From: Mesorhizobium sp. Root552
GTDB taxonomy: Bacteria > Pseudomonadota > Alphaproteobacteria > Rhizobiales > Rhizobiaceae
Length of the DNA: 64,000 nucleotides
Direction of reading: 5' to 3'
Assembly (NCBI RefSeq): GCF_001427285.1
Contig: NZ_LMFV01000007.1
Coordinates: forward strand, 20,056-84,055
The notes beneath the pieces were generated by a model. That model saw only the letters and a list, made by a program, of their open reading frames with translations, had not been told where the DNA came from and did not search any database. The translations under genes and the position numbers were made by a program. Of this stretch, positions 26,666-35,156 are shown in pieces; position 1 is the first letter of the stretch; the number at the start of each line of letters is the position of its first letter.

Positions 26666-26691
26666 CCGGCCGGGATAACGCTCCCGGCCGG
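26666..26691 (-). terminator. Perfect 10-bp hairpin after the sugar-binding-protein gene
   Basis: CCGGCCGGGA (26666-26675) pairs exactly with TCCCGGCCGG (26682-26691) around six bases, 15 bases after the binding-protein stop on the minus strand. There is no T run, so it more likely protects the 3' end of the abundant binding-protein mRNA, or causes partial termination, than stops all transcription. Confidence 0.6.
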
Positions 26692-26706
26692 TTCCATGAG
26701 GTCGAG

Positions 26707-27966
26707 TTACTTCGCCGGCTTGTACCAGCTGTCGAGGCCGTCCTGCAGCTTCTTGGCGGCAACTTCCGGCGTATCCGTGCCGTTGATGACGTTGGCCGAT
26801 TCAACCCAGGTCTCGTTCTCGAGGTTCGGCGTGCCGCGCGACAGGATCTGGTAGGTCGAGCGGATCGTCGACTTGCACTTGTCGCGCCAGGATACGAATT
26901 CCTGGGCAAGCGGATCGGCCATCTTCACCGGTGTTGAGTTCAGGCTGAAGAAGCCCGGCAGCGCGTTGGCGTAGATTTCCGCGAACTCAGGCGACGCGAC
27001 CCAGGACAGGAAGGTCTTGGCTGCATCCGGGTTCTTCGATGCGGCGTTGAGGCCGATGCCGATATCGGTGTGGTCGGAAATGTAGCAGGTGTCGCCTGCC
27101 TTCCTGACCGGCGGCGGGAACGCACCCATCTTGAACTGTGCCTGGGTGTTGAAGACCGAGATTTCCCACGAACCGGCCGGATAGATCGCCGCGCGGCCCA
27201 GCGTGAACAGGTTCTGGCTGTCCGGATAGGTCTGGGCTTCGAAACCGTCACCAAGATAAGGCTTCCACTTGGCAAGCGTCGCATAGGGCTCGACCCACTG
27301 CGCGTCGGTCAGCTTCTGCTCGCCCTTGAGCAGCGCAAGGCGGCCTTCCTCGCCCTGCCAGTAGTTCGGGCCGATATTCTGGTAGCCCATGGTGGCTGCT
27401 TCCCACAGGTCCTTGGTGCCCATCGCCATCGGGATATAGGTGCCGTCGGCCTTGATCTTGTCGAGGGCGGCAAAGAACTCTTCCTCGGTCGCCGGCGGCG
27501 TGATGCCCAGCTTGTCGAAGGCATCCTTGTTGTAGATGAAGCCATGGATGACGGATGCCATCGGCACGCAGAAGGTGGCCTTGCCATCGTCGGTGGTCCA
27601 GGCCGACTTGGCGACGTCTGAGAAGTTCTCCATGCCGGCCAGGCTGGTAAGATCGGCGAGCTTGCCCTTGGTGTAGAGATCGAGCGAGGCGTCGAACGGC
27701 CGGCAGGTGATGATGTCGCCGGCAGAGCCTGCATCGAGCTTGGCGTTCAGGGCAGCGTTGTATTCGGTTGGCGCGGATGGCGAGAACACCACCTTGATGC
27801 CGGGGTTCTTGGCTTCGAAGGCCGGGATCAACTTGTCCTGCCAGATGGCGAGGTCGTCGTTGCGCCAGCTTTCAATGGTCAGCGTCGCGTCTTGTGCGAA
27901 TGCGGCCCCGGCGGAGCAGAGAACGCTCGATCCAAGAAGAATTGCCGTCAAGAGTTTCGTATTCAT
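26707..27966 (-). CDS. Sugar ABC transporter substrate-binding protein (extracellular, family 1)
   Basis: 419 residues. The signal peptide runs LLTAILLGSSVLCSAGAAFA, then DATLTIESWRNDDLAIWQ, the usual opening of sugar-binding proteins. Further on are the hinge-region patterns (GSWEISVFNTQAQFKMGAFP, SWVASPEFAEIYANALPG). It binds the sugar in the periplasm and delivers it to the two permeases. Located directly after the murQ-like gene, so an N-acetylglucosamine, MurNAc or chito-oligosaccharide ligand is the most economical guess. Confidence 0.88.
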   Translation of the reverse strand: MNTKLLTAILLGSSVLCSAGAAFAQDATLTIESWRNDDLAIWQDKLIPAFEAKNPGIKVVFSPSAPTEYNAALNAKLDAGSAGDIITCRPFDASLDLYTKGKLADLTSLAGMENFSDVAKSAWTTDDGKATFCVPMASVIHGFIYNKDAFDKLGITPPATEEEFFAALDKIKADGTYIPMAMGTKDLWEAATMGYQNIGPNYWQGEEGRLALLKGEQKLTDAQWVEPYATLAKWKPYLGDGFEAQTYPDSQNLFTLGRAAIYPAGSWEISVFNTQAQFKMGAFPPPVRKAGDTCYISDHTDIGIGLNAASKNPDAAKTFLSWVASPEFAEIYANALPGFFSLNSTPVKMADPLAQEFVSWRDKCKSTIRSTYQILSRGTPNLENETWVESANVINGTDTPEVAAKKLQDGLDSWYKPAK

Positions 27967-27990
27967 GCTCAGTCTCCCTGTTGACCTTTG

Positions 27991-28929
27991 TCAGGTTCGG
28001 TTTTTGATGAGATCGGAGGTCGCCTGACCCTTGCTCCCCTCAATTGCGGAAAGGGCGGGCCGCAATTTCTGGCCCGTCCCGTCCAATAGTCTGCGTGCCG
28101 CTTCCGCGCTGGCGGCACCCGCCGCAAGCAGGATTGCCGTCTTCACCTGTCCGCCGCAGCGCTCCAGAAGCACCTCTGCCTCGTCCTTGCCGCGGCCGGT
28201 AATCGCCGTGACGATGCGGCTGGCGCGGTCGCGCAGCTTCTTGTTGTCGGCGGTCAGGTTGATCATGTAGCCGTCATGGACGTGGCCGAGATGTATGGCA
28301 GCCAGCGTCGACATCATGTTGAGCGCGATCTTCTGCGCCGTGCCGGCGCCCATGCGGGTCGAGCCGGCAATCACTTCCGGCGGCGTTTCGATGAGGACGG
28401 CAACGTCGGCCTTGTCGAACAAGGGCGCGTTCCCGTTGTTGGCGATCGCGATCGTCGACGCGCCCTTAGCCTTCGCGACCTCGAGCGCACGCACCGCATA
28501 GGGCGTCGATCCGCTTGCAGAGATGGCAATAACGCAATCCGCAGAACCGACGCCGGCATCTGCGACGGCTTGCTCAGCTTCGCTGGTGTCGTCTTCGGGT
28601 CCGCCCGCAAGATTATGGAGTGCCTCATCGCCGCCCGCGATCAGGATCGCGATGCGGTCGCGTGCAATGCCGAAAGTTCCGGGAAGTTCCAGTGCATCCG
28701 CGAGCGCCATCAAGCCCGAACTGCCCGCGGCGGCGTAGATCAACCGGCCGCCACCTTCCAACCTGTCGGCCATCAGGCGCGCGGCGACGGCAATGTTGGG
28801 AATGGCCTTCTTTACCGCGGCAGCCGCTTCGATCTGGGCATCGGCCAGGGCAGAAAGCACGACATGCGGCGGCTGGATATCCAGCCCCTCGGCACTCCGG
28901 TGCAGCGCTTCCGTGCGCATTTCCGCCAT
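27991..28929 (-). CDS. murQ: N-acetylmuramic acid 6-phosphate etherase-like protein
   Basis: 312 residues from ATG 28929, which follows GGAGGAAAAGGG; the frame extends further without a good start. It is a SIS-domain protein: GRLIYAAAGSSGLMALADAL with the catalytic-type glutamate of LELPGTFG, AGGPEDDTSEAEQ, ISASGSTPYAVRALEVAKAKG, and GSTRMGAGTAQKIALNMMST are the MurQ landmarks. MurQ removes lactate from MurNAc-6-phosphate to give GlcNAc-6-phosphate. First gene of the leftward operon with a sugar ABC importer, and opposite nagK/nagA-type genes. Some residues differ from enterobacterial MurQ (AAAGSSGLM for GAGTSGR-type), so activity on MurNAc-6-P is probable, not certain. Confidence 0.85.
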   Translation of the reverse strand: MAEMRTEALHRSAEGLDIQPPHVVLSALADAQIEAAAAVKKAIPNIAVAARLMADRLEGGGRLIYAAAGSSGLMALADALELPGTFGIARDRIAILIAGGDEALHNLAGGPEDDTSEAEQAVADAGVGSADCVIAISASGSTPYAVRALEVAKAKGASTIAIANNGNAPLFDKADVAVLIETPPEVIAGSTRMGAGTAQKIALNMMSTLAAIHLGHVHDGYMINLTADNKKLRDRASRIVTAITGRGKDEAEVLLERCGGQVKTAILLAAGAASAEAARRLLDGTGQKLRPALSAIEGSKGQATSDLIKNRT

Positions 28930-28950
28930 CCCTTTTCCTCCAATGACAAA

Positions 28951-28978
28951 ACAATACCAAAAAAATACCACTTGTCCA
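28951..28978 (-). promoter_or_regulatory. murQ operon promoter with overlapping operator
   Basis: On the minus strand TGGACA (28978-28973) and TATTGT (28956-28951) are 16 bases apart. The spacer and -10 contain GGTATTTTTTTGGTATT, matching the word before the nagK-type gene in the opposite direction. A repressor bound here would block the promoter. Confidence 0.55.
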
Positions 28979-29079
28979 CACGCATTAACGATTTCTCTCA
29001 CCTAAAACGTGCAGCAGGGCAGAAAACCAATATTTTTCAATAAAATACGCCTTAATCTTTTCGAAACAGAAATTAAGAC

Positions 29080-29107
29080 TTGGCTATTGGTATTTTATTG
29101 GTATCAT
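29080..29107 (+). promoter_or_regulatory. nagK-type operon promoter with overlapping operator
   Basis: TTGGCT (29080-29085) and TATCAT (29102-29107) are 16 bases apart, and TTGGTATTTTATTGGTATC (29087-29105) fills the spacer and -10. The core GGTATTTTnTTGGTAT is shared with the divergent murQ promoter. It is the likely binding site of the GntR/UTRA regulator encoded two genes downstream. Confidence 0.6.
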
Positions 29108-29128
29108 CCAGCCAGTGGAGGCATCATC

Positions 29129-30013
29129 GTGGATTTCGTGCTCGGCATTGACGGCGGCGGCACCAGCTGCAGGGCAGCCCTGGCGACGACGGATGGCGTG
29201 GTCATCGGTCGCGCCAAGAGCGGCGCAGCCAATATCCGCACCGACCTGACGGGCGCGCGCACGCATATTGTCGATGCGGCCAGGCTGGCCTTCCTCGATG
29301 CCGGCAAAGATGCCGACCTCATTTCCAAAACACCCGCCGTGCTCGGGCTGGCAGGCGCGAATGTCGGCACCTATCGCCAGCAATTGCAGGCAATCCTGCC
29401 GTTCAGGCAAAGCCGCGTCGAGACAGACGCGGAAATTGCGCTCGAAGGCGCGATCGGCGACAGTGATGGGGCTATCGCCGTGCTTGGAACCGGCTCGGCC
29501 TATATGGCGCGCAAGGCCGGCATATCGCGTGCCATCGGCGGCTGGGGCTTCCAGGTCGGCGACCAGGGCAGCGGCGCGCGCATCGGGCGCGATCTCCTGG
29601 AGCAGGCCCTTCTGGCCCATGACGGCATTCGCGAGGCTTCGCCCCTGACGCGCGAGATGCTCGCCGTTTTTCGGGGCGATCCGCAAGACGTCGTCGAGTT
29701 CACGACCAATGCCAAGCCCGGCGACTTCGGCGGCTTCGCGCCGAAGGTGTTCGAGCACGCCGCCAAGGGCGACGTCGTCGCCATCTGGATCGTCGACAAG
29801 GCAGTGGCCGATGTCGAAGCCTCGCTCGCGGTCCTCGGCCTTGCGGCCGGCGACGCGCTGTGCCTGCTCGGCGGATTGGCCGGCCTTTATGCGCCCCGGC
29901 TGTCGGCCAGGTATCAGGCACTGCTGCGGCCACCGCGCGACGATGCGCTGGGCGGCGCCGTGCGCATGGCTGCCCGCCTGTTCGCATCCTCGACGGAGGC
30001 GGCGAATGGCTGA
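29129..30013 (+). CDS. BadF/BcrA-family sugar kinase (N-acetylglucosamine/MurNAc-type)
   Basis: 294 residues from GTG 29129, with GTGGAGG eight bases upstream. Phosphate loop FVLGIDGGGTSCRAAL, second loop IAVLGTGSAYMARK and adenosine region GGLAGLYAPRLS belong to the BadF/BadG/BcrA/NAGK ATPase family, which includes eukaryotic-type N-acetylglucosamine and glucosamine kinases. It would phosphorylate the sugar imported by the divergent ABC system to the 6-phosphate. It shares an 8-base overlap (ATGGCTGA) with the regulator gene. GlcNAc, GlcN or MurNAc are all possible substrates. Confidence 0.85.
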   Translation: MDFVLGIDGGGTSCRAALATTDGVVIGRAKSGAANIRTDLTGARTHIVDAARLAFLDAGKDADLISKTPAVLGLAGANVGTYRQQLQAILPFRQSRVETDAEIALEGAIGDSDGAIAVLGTGSAYMARKAGISRAIGGWGFQVGDQGSGARIGRDLLEQALLAHDGIREASPLTREMLAVFRGDPQDVVEFTTNAKPGDFGGFAPKVFEHAAKGDVVAIWIVDKAVADVEASLAVLGLAAGDALCLLGGLAGLYAPRLSARYQALLRPPRDDALGGAVRMAARLFASSTEAANG

Positions 30014-30794
30014 CGTCTCCGACCAGATTTTCGGCGGGCTGAAGCAGGCAGGCCAGAGCGGCCTGCCGCTCTACCTCCAGCTTCGCAAGAGCATCGAAGA
30101 CGCGGTCAAGACCGGGCTGATCGGCCCCGGAGACGCCCTGCCGTCCGAACGCGATATCGCCACCAAGGCCGACATTTCGCGCGTCACCGTGCGCAAGGCG
30201 GTGCAGGATCTGGTCAAGGGCGGCCTTCTCGTCCAGCGCCACGGTTCGGGTACCTTCGTCGCGCCGCGCGTCGAGCGCGTCGAGCAATCGCTGTCGCGGC
30301 TGACCTCCTTTACCGAAGACATGGCGCGCCGGGGCATGGCCGTGCGTTCGGCGTGGCTCGACCGTGGCGTGTTCACGCCCTCGCCGGAAGAGATCATGGC
30401 GCTTGGCCTGTCGTCGAAGGAACTGGTTTCGCGCATAGCGCGCCTGCGCATCGCCGACGATACGCCGCTTGCCATCGAGCGGGCCTCGCTGTCGTCCTCG
30501 ATCCTGCCCGATCCTTCGGCAATCGAGTTCTCGCTCTACGCCACGCTTGGAAAAACCGGCAACCGGCCGGTCAGGGCGGTGCAGCGGATTTCGGCGGCCA
30601 ACCTCAACGAAACAGATGCAAGGCTGCTGGCCGTGCAACCCGGCGTGGCGGGCCTGCACATCGAGCGCATCTCCTATCTGGCAAGCGGCAAGGTGGTGGA
30701 ATTTACCCGCTCGATCTATCGCGGCGATGCCTATGACTTTGTCGCGGAGTTGCGGCTAAGCGGGCCCGGCGAAGAGACAGGAGACCGTTCGTGA
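30006..30794 (+). CDS. GntR/HutC-family (UTRA) regulator, NagR/NagQ-like
   Basis: 262 residues from ATG 30006. Residues about 20-85 form the GntR winged helix (PLYLQLRKSIEDAVKTG, ALPSERDIATKADISRVTVR, LVQRHGSGTFV). The rest is a UTRA ligand domain with SRIARLRIADDTPLAIERAS and LHIERISYLASGKVVEFTRS. UTRA regulators of this type commonly sense GlcN-6-P or GlcNAc-6-P. It lies in the operon of a sugar kinase, a deaminase and a deacetylase, and the paired operators at 28951-29107 are its natural candidates. Confidence 0.88.
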   Translation: MADVSDQIFGGLKQAGQSGLPLYLQLRKSIEDAVKTGLIGPGDALPSERDIATKADISRVTVRKAVQDLVKGGLLVQRHGSGTFVAPRVERVEQSLSRLTSFTEDMARRGMAVRSAWLDRGVFTPSPEEIMALGLSSKELVSRIARLRIADDTPLAIERASLSSSILPDPSAIEFSLYATLGKTGNRPVRAVQRISAANLNETDARLLAVQPGVAGLHIERISYLASGKVVEFTRSIYRGDAYDFVAELRLSGPGEETGDRS

Positions 30795-31822
30795 CGGCAA
30801 CCAAAACGCATATGCGCCGCGAGATCGAGGAGATTCCGCAGGCGGTCGCGCGCCTGCTCGACGGCTCGGCACCCGCGTTCATCGAGGCAGGGCGCGGCAT
30901 ACGCGAACTTGACCCCAACTTCATCGTTACCGTCGCGCGCGGCTCGTCCGACCACGCCGCGACCTTCCTGAAATACGCCATCGAGCTCACCGCCGGTCTG
31001 GCCGTGGCTTCCATAGGCCCCTCGGTGGCCTCCATCTACGGCGCCAAGCTAAGGCTGAACGGTTCTGCCTGCGTCGCCGTCTCGCAATCCGGCAAAAGCC
31101 CCGACATCGTCGCCATGGCCGAAAGCGCAAAACAGCGTGGGTCGCTGACAGTTGCGCTGACCAACACAGCGGACTCGCCGCTGGCACGCACCTGCACCTA
31201 TTCCATCGATATCCTCGCCGGGCCGGAGCGCAGCGTCGCCGCCACCAAGACCTTCGTGAACTCGGCGGTTGCAGGCCTTGCGCTGATGGCGCACTGCACG
31301 AATGACGAGGGCCTGCTTGTCGCCTTGCGGGAATTGCCCGCCCATCTCGAAAAGGCAATCGCCTGCGACTGGATGGCGCTTGCCGGAGCGCTTGAAGGCC
31401 AGCGGTCTTTGTTCATCCTTGGCAGGGGGCCGTCCTTCGCCATCGCCAGCGAAGCGGCGCTTAAATTCAAGGAAACCTGCGCCATGCACGCGGAAGCCTA
31501 CAGCACCGCCGAGGTGATGCACGGCCCGCTTGCACTGGTCGGGCCGAAATTCCCGGTCCTGTCGCTCGCCTCGCGCGATGCCGCCGAAAAATCCGTCGCC
31601 GACACCGCAGATGCTCTGGCGGCAAAGGAAGCGTCGGCCTTCGCCACAACCACCCTTGTGAAGCGGGCCCAACAGCTTCCGCACGTCGCCACCGGCCATC
31701 CGTTGACCGAGCCTCTGGCGCTGATCGTTTCCTTCTACGCCTTCGTCGAGGCTTTCGCCCGCCATCGCGGCCTCAACCCCGATGCGCCGCCCAATCTGCA
31801 CAAGGTGACCGAAACCGTATGA
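30791..31822 (+). CDS. SIS-domain glucosamine-6-phosphate deaminase (NagB-II/GlmS C-domain-like)
   Basis: 343 residues from GTG 30791, overlapping the regulator's stop by four bases. Two SIS domains: IVTVARGSSDHAATFLKYAI, SQSGKSPDIVAMAESAKQRG, AATKTFVNSAVAG in the first; FILGRGPSFAIASEAALKFK, EAYSTAEVMHGPLALV in the second. It matches the isomerase half of GlmS with no glutamine amidotransferase domain, as in NagB-II and AgaS proteins. In this context it should convert glucosamine-6-phosphate to fructose-6-phosphate and ammonia. Confidence 0.85.
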   Translation: MTATKTHMRREIEEIPQAVARLLDGSAPAFIEAGRGIRELDPNFIVTVARGSSDHAATFLKYAIELTAGLAVASIGPSVASIYGAKLRLNGSACVAVSQSGKSPDIVAMAESAKQRGSLTVALTNTADSPLARTCTYSIDILAGPERSVAATKTFVNSAVAGLALMAHCTNDEGLLVALRELPAHLEKAIACDWMALAGALEGQRSLFILGRGPSFAIASEAALKFKETCAMHAEAYSTAEVMHGPLALVGPKFPVLSLASRDAAEKSVADTADALAAKEASAFATTTLVKRAQQLPHVATGHPLTEPLALIVSFYAFVEAFARHRGLNPDAPPNLHKVTETV

Positions 31823-32982
31823 ACGGCCGCTTCGCACTTTCAGCTACGAGAATCTTCGACGGCGACGCCTGGCATGAAGATGCAGCACTGGTCGTCGCAA
31901 ACGGCATCATCGAAGCGATCGTCCCGCGAAGCTCGTTGCCCGCCGATATGAGCGTGGTCGAGGACAAACGCGCGATCCTCGCGCCCGGCTTCATCGACCT
32001 CCAGGTCAATGGCGGCGGCGGCGTGATGCTGAACGACCATCCCGACGTCGCCTCGATCAGGACGATCTGCGCGGCGCATGCGCCGTTCGGAACAACCGCG
32101 CTGTTGCCGACCCTCATCACCGATACGCCCGAAATCACCGCCGCCGCCGCCGCGGCTGGCAGGGCCGCCGCAGAAGAAAAGATACCCGGTTTCCTCGGCC
32201 TGCATCTGGAAGGCCCGCATTTGTCGCTGGCGCGCAAGGGCGCACACGACCCCAAGCTCATCCGCCCGATGACGGAAAAGGATCAGTCCGCCCTGATTGC
32301 CGCCAAGGATGGTCTGCCGGTGCTTCTCACCACCATTGCGCCTGAATCGGTGACGGCGGATCAGGTCGGCAAGCTGGCACAAGCCGGCATCGTCGTCAGC
32401 CTCGGCCATTCCGATGCCGGCTTCGCTACGGCGCGCGCCTATGCACATGCAGGCGCTTCGGTCGTCACCCACCTTTTCAACGCGATGAGCCAGATCGGCA
32501 ACCGCGAGCCGGGCCTTGCCGGTGCCGCCATCGATACCGGCAGCCTGTCCGCCGGCCTGATTGCCGACGGCATCCACGTCGACCCGGCCACCATCGGCAT
32601 CGCGCTTCGCGCCAAAACCGGGCCGCGCCACATTTTCCTCGTCACCGATGCGATGGCGACCATCGGCACCGACATGACGTCATTCACGCTCAACGGCCGC
32701 ACCATCTACCGCAAGGATGGCAGCCTGCGCCTTGCCGACGGAACGCTTGCCGGCGCCGATCTCGACATGATCTCGGCAGTCCGCTTCATGCACGAGGTCA
32801 TCGGGCTTGAACTGGCAGAGGCGCTTCGCATGGCATCGACCTACCCTGCCGAAGCTGTCGAGCAATCACACCGCATCGGCCGCCTTACCAAGGGCCAGGC
32901 AGCCAATATCGTCGCGCTTTCGGAAAGACTGGCCGTCGAAAGCGTATGGATCAACGGCAGCAAGGTTTTCGCCAAGGCCTGA
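31819..32982 (+). CDS. nagA: N-acetylglucosamine-6-phosphate deacetylase
   Basis: 387 residues, overlapping the deaminase gene by four bases (ATGA). Amidohydrolase motifs of NagA: APGFIDLQVNGGGGVMLND, FLGLHLEGPHLSLARKGAHD with the metal glutamate, VVSLGHSDAGF, VTHLFNAMSQI, FLVTDAMATIG with the catalytic aspartate, and a long C-terminal segment ending NGSKVFAKA. It removes acetate from GlcNAc-6-P to give glucosamine-6-P for the NagB-II-type enzyme upstream. Last gene of the rightward operon. Confidence 0.95.
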   Translation: MNGRFALSATRIFDGDAWHEDAALVVANGIIEAIVPRSSLPADMSVVEDKRAILAPGFIDLQVNGGGGVMLNDHPDVASIRTICAAHAPFGTTALLPTLITDTPEITAAAAAAGRAAAEEKIPGFLGLHLEGPHLSLARKGAHDPKLIRPMTEKDQSALIAAKDGLPVLLTTIAPESVTADQVGKLAQAGIVVSLGHSDAGFATARAYAHAGASVVTHLFNAMSQIGNREPGLAGAAIDTGSLSAGLIADGIHVDPATIGIALRAKTGPRHIFLVTDAMATIGTDMTSFTLNGRTIYRKDGSLRLADGTLAGADLDMISAVRFMHEVIGLELAEALRMASTYPAEAVEQSHRIGRLTKGQAANIVALSERLAVESVWINGSKVFAKA

Positions 32983-33001
32983 TCCGCAGCGCAGCCCTTC
33001 G

Positions 33002-33679
33002 TTAGCGGGCTGCGCCGTCAGCCGCGGAGCGGATCGCGGCAATGTTCTTGCGATAGGCTTCGAAGCCGTCACCCTTGAACACGGCAGCACCGGCCACCAG
33101 AACGTCAGCACCGGCAGCGGTCACCAGCGGCGCGGTCTCCGCCGTCACGCCGCCGTCGATCTCGATATGGATCGGCCTGCCTCCGATCATCGCCTTCACG
33201 CGCTTCACCTTATCGATCATCGCCGGGATGAAGGCCTGTCCACCGAAACCCGGATTGACCGTCATGATCAGGATCAGGTCGAGCCGGTCGAGCACATATT
33301 CAATCGCGCTTTCCGGCGTGGCCGGATTGAGCGAAACGCCCGCCCTCTTGCCAAGATTGCGGATGGTCTGCAGCGAGCGGTCGAGGTGGGGGCCAGCTTC
33401 CGCATGGACGGTGATGCCATCGCAACCGGCTTCCGCAAAGGCGGCCAGATAGGGATCGACCGGTGCAATCATCAGGTGGCAGTCGAAATAGGCCTTGGTG
33501 CGGTTGCGGATCGCCTTGATGACCGGCGGGCCGAACGTGATATTGGGAACGAGGTGGCCATCCATCACGTCGAGGTGCACCCAGTCAGCGCCGGCGGCAA
33601 CCACGGCCTCGACCTCGTCGCCCAGTTTGGAAAAGTCGGACGACAGCACCGACGGTGCGATCAGGGTTTTTCCGCTCAT
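33002..33679 (-). CDS. rpe: Ribulose-phosphate 3-epimerase
   Basis: 225 residues, (beta/alpha)8 barrel. Motifs: [36 protein letters not shown] with metal ligands, [26 protein letters not shown] and EIDGGV. It interconverts ribulose-5-phosphate and xylulose-5-phosphate in the pentose phosphate pathway. It is convergent with nagA and separate from it. Confidence 0.95.
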   Translation of the reverse strand: MSGKTLIAPSVLSSDFSKLGDEVEAVVAAGADWVHLDVMDGHLVPNITFGPPVIKAIRNRTKAYFDCHLMIAPVDPYLAAFAEAGCDGITVHAEAGPHLDRSLQTIRNLGKRAGVSLNPATPESAIEYVLDRLDLILIMTVNPGFGGQAFIPAMIDKVKRVKAMIGGRPIHIEIDGGVTAETAPLVTAAGADVLVAGAAVFKGDGFEAYRKNIAAIRSAADGAAR

Positions 33680-33848
33680 GGCTGGCCTTTCACGATTGAT
33701 GGAGATTTCGCCGTTTGCCTAAAGGCACGAACAGGACTTGTCGAGTGGATTGAGACGGGTTCCCCTGTTCAGATTCTGGCAATTGCCCCGACAAAGCCAA
33801 AATCCTGCCCCACTCAGCGCCGGTGCACAAAACCTGCGGAGATCCACG

Positions 33849-34196
33849 TTGAAATCGGCTTTAGCGGCGTCCGTTCTTTGCCTGACCGTTACCGGCTGCG
33901 CCAATTCACTGGTCGCGGATCAGGACCGCAATGTCGCCTCGGCTCTGCCATATGACAGTGTCGACTGCGCCACGCTTTTGGCCGAGCGGGACCAGCTTGC
34001 CCGGCGCTACAATCTTTCCATCAACGCCAAGCCGGTTTTCGCCAAATCCGCGATGGGCCTGGGGCCGATAACGCCTGATATACGCTCAAACCGCCGCCGC
34101 GACGTGGAAAAGGCTAGCGGCGAGATCAACGCGATGAACCGCTCGCTATCGCGGCGCAAATGCGCTGGCGCTATCCAAACCCTGCCCGCTCAATAG
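33849..34196 (+). CDS. Small predicted lipoprotein
   Basis: 115 residues from TTG 33849 (GCGGAGA upstream). The signal is KSALAASVLCLTVTGCAN, with the lipobox cysteine at about residue 17. The rest is charged and apparently helical, with NRRRDVEKASGEINAMNRSL near the end and a pair of cysteines (DCATLL, RRKCAG) that could form a disulfide. No recognised domain. It overlaps the end of the convergent dehydrogenase gene. A frame start further upstream would destroy the signal peptide. Confidence 0.6.
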   Translation: MKSALAASVLCLTVTGCANSLVADQDRNVASALPYDSVDCATLLAERDQLARRYNLSINAKPVFAKSAMGLGPITPDIRSNRRRDVEKASGEINAMNRSLSRRKCAGAIQTLPAQ

Positions 34197-35140
34197 CCCG
34201 CGCTGCGGTCGACAACGTTGTCCAGCGGCTCGCCGCGCTCGAAAGCCGCCATCTGCCGCAACATGATCGGCACCAGATGATTGGGATCCGATGTCGCTGC
34301 TGCATGCGGCGTGACGAATATCCTGGGATGATTCCAGATCGGGCTGGTTTTGGGCAGCGGCTCCACCTCGAAAACGTCGAGGCTTGCCTCCTTCAATATG
34401 CCATCGTCCAGCGCGCGGACAATGTCGGCATCCTTTTGCAGCCGTCCGCGCCCGGCATTGATCAGCACCGCGCCGCCAAGGCCGTTGCGCCGGCGCAATT
34501 CCTTGAGCAGGCCGTAGTTGACGATGCCCTGCGTCGCCGGCGTCAACGGCAGCAGCACCACAAGTATATCCGTGGCGTTGAGGAACGGGACGAGGCCGTT
34601 GTTGCCGCTGAAGGTCGAAACCCCTGCAACCTGTTGTTCCCGGCGTGACCAGCCATTGACCCGAAAGCCCAGCGAAGACAGCGCAAGTGCAGCAGCGCGG
34701 CCCAGACTGCCAAGCCCCATGATGCCGACTGAAATGTCGTTGGCAGTCCGCTGCGGCGGCTCATGCCAGACTTTCTTCTTCTGCTGGCCTTCGTAGAGCA
34801 TCGCCTGGCGATGGTGGTCGAGTACCCGCCAGACGACGAACTCGACCATGTGCTGGGTCAGATTGTCAGCCACCACCTTGACGATCGGAACGTCCGGCAC
34901 GGTCTTGTCGGCCATGATGTGATCGACGCCTGCGCCGATGGAAAAGATCGCGCGCAGGTTCGGCAGCTTGGTCAAGAGATTGGGCTTCTGTTTCCACACA
35001 ACCGCATAGTCGATCGACGGGTCGGCAGGCCCATTGGGCTCCAGCACCACCTCGCGCTCGGTCGATAGAAGCTCACGCCAGCGTTGCGGATGAAACCCGG
35101 TAACGGCGAGCAGAACACGGCCCTTGTCGAGTGTCGGCAT
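34190..35140 (-). CDS. D-2-hydroxyacid dehydrogenase, GhrA-type glyoxylate/hydroxypyruvate reductase
   Basis: 316 residues. The NAD(P)-binding motif GIMGLGSLGRAAALALSSLG, the arginine region VLINAGRGRL with catalytic-type Arg, LDVFEVEPLPKTSPIWNHP and the histidine of FVTPHAAATSDP are those of the GhrA branch. Members reduce glyoxylate or hydroxypyruvate. It starts 17 bases from the end of yejF on the same strand and could be the last gene of that operon, but a functional link is not obvious. Confidence 0.88.
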   Translation of the reverse strand: MPTLDKGRVLLAVTGFHPQRWRELLSTEREVVLEPNGPADPSIDYAVVWKQKPNLLTKLPNLRAIFSIGAGVDHIMADKTVPDVPIVKVVADNLTQHMVEFVVWRVLDHHRQAMLYEGQQKKKVWHEPPQRTANDISVGIMGLGSLGRAAALALSSLGFRVNGWSRREQQVAGVSTFSGNNGLVPFLNATDILVVLLPLTPATQGIVNYGLLKELRRRNGLGGAVLINAGRGRLQKDADIVRALDDGILKEASLDVFEVEPLPKTSPIWNHPRIFVTPHAAATSDPNHLVPIMLRQMAAFERGEPLDNVVDRSAGY

Positions 35141-35156
35141 TTCGTGCCCCCTGGTT

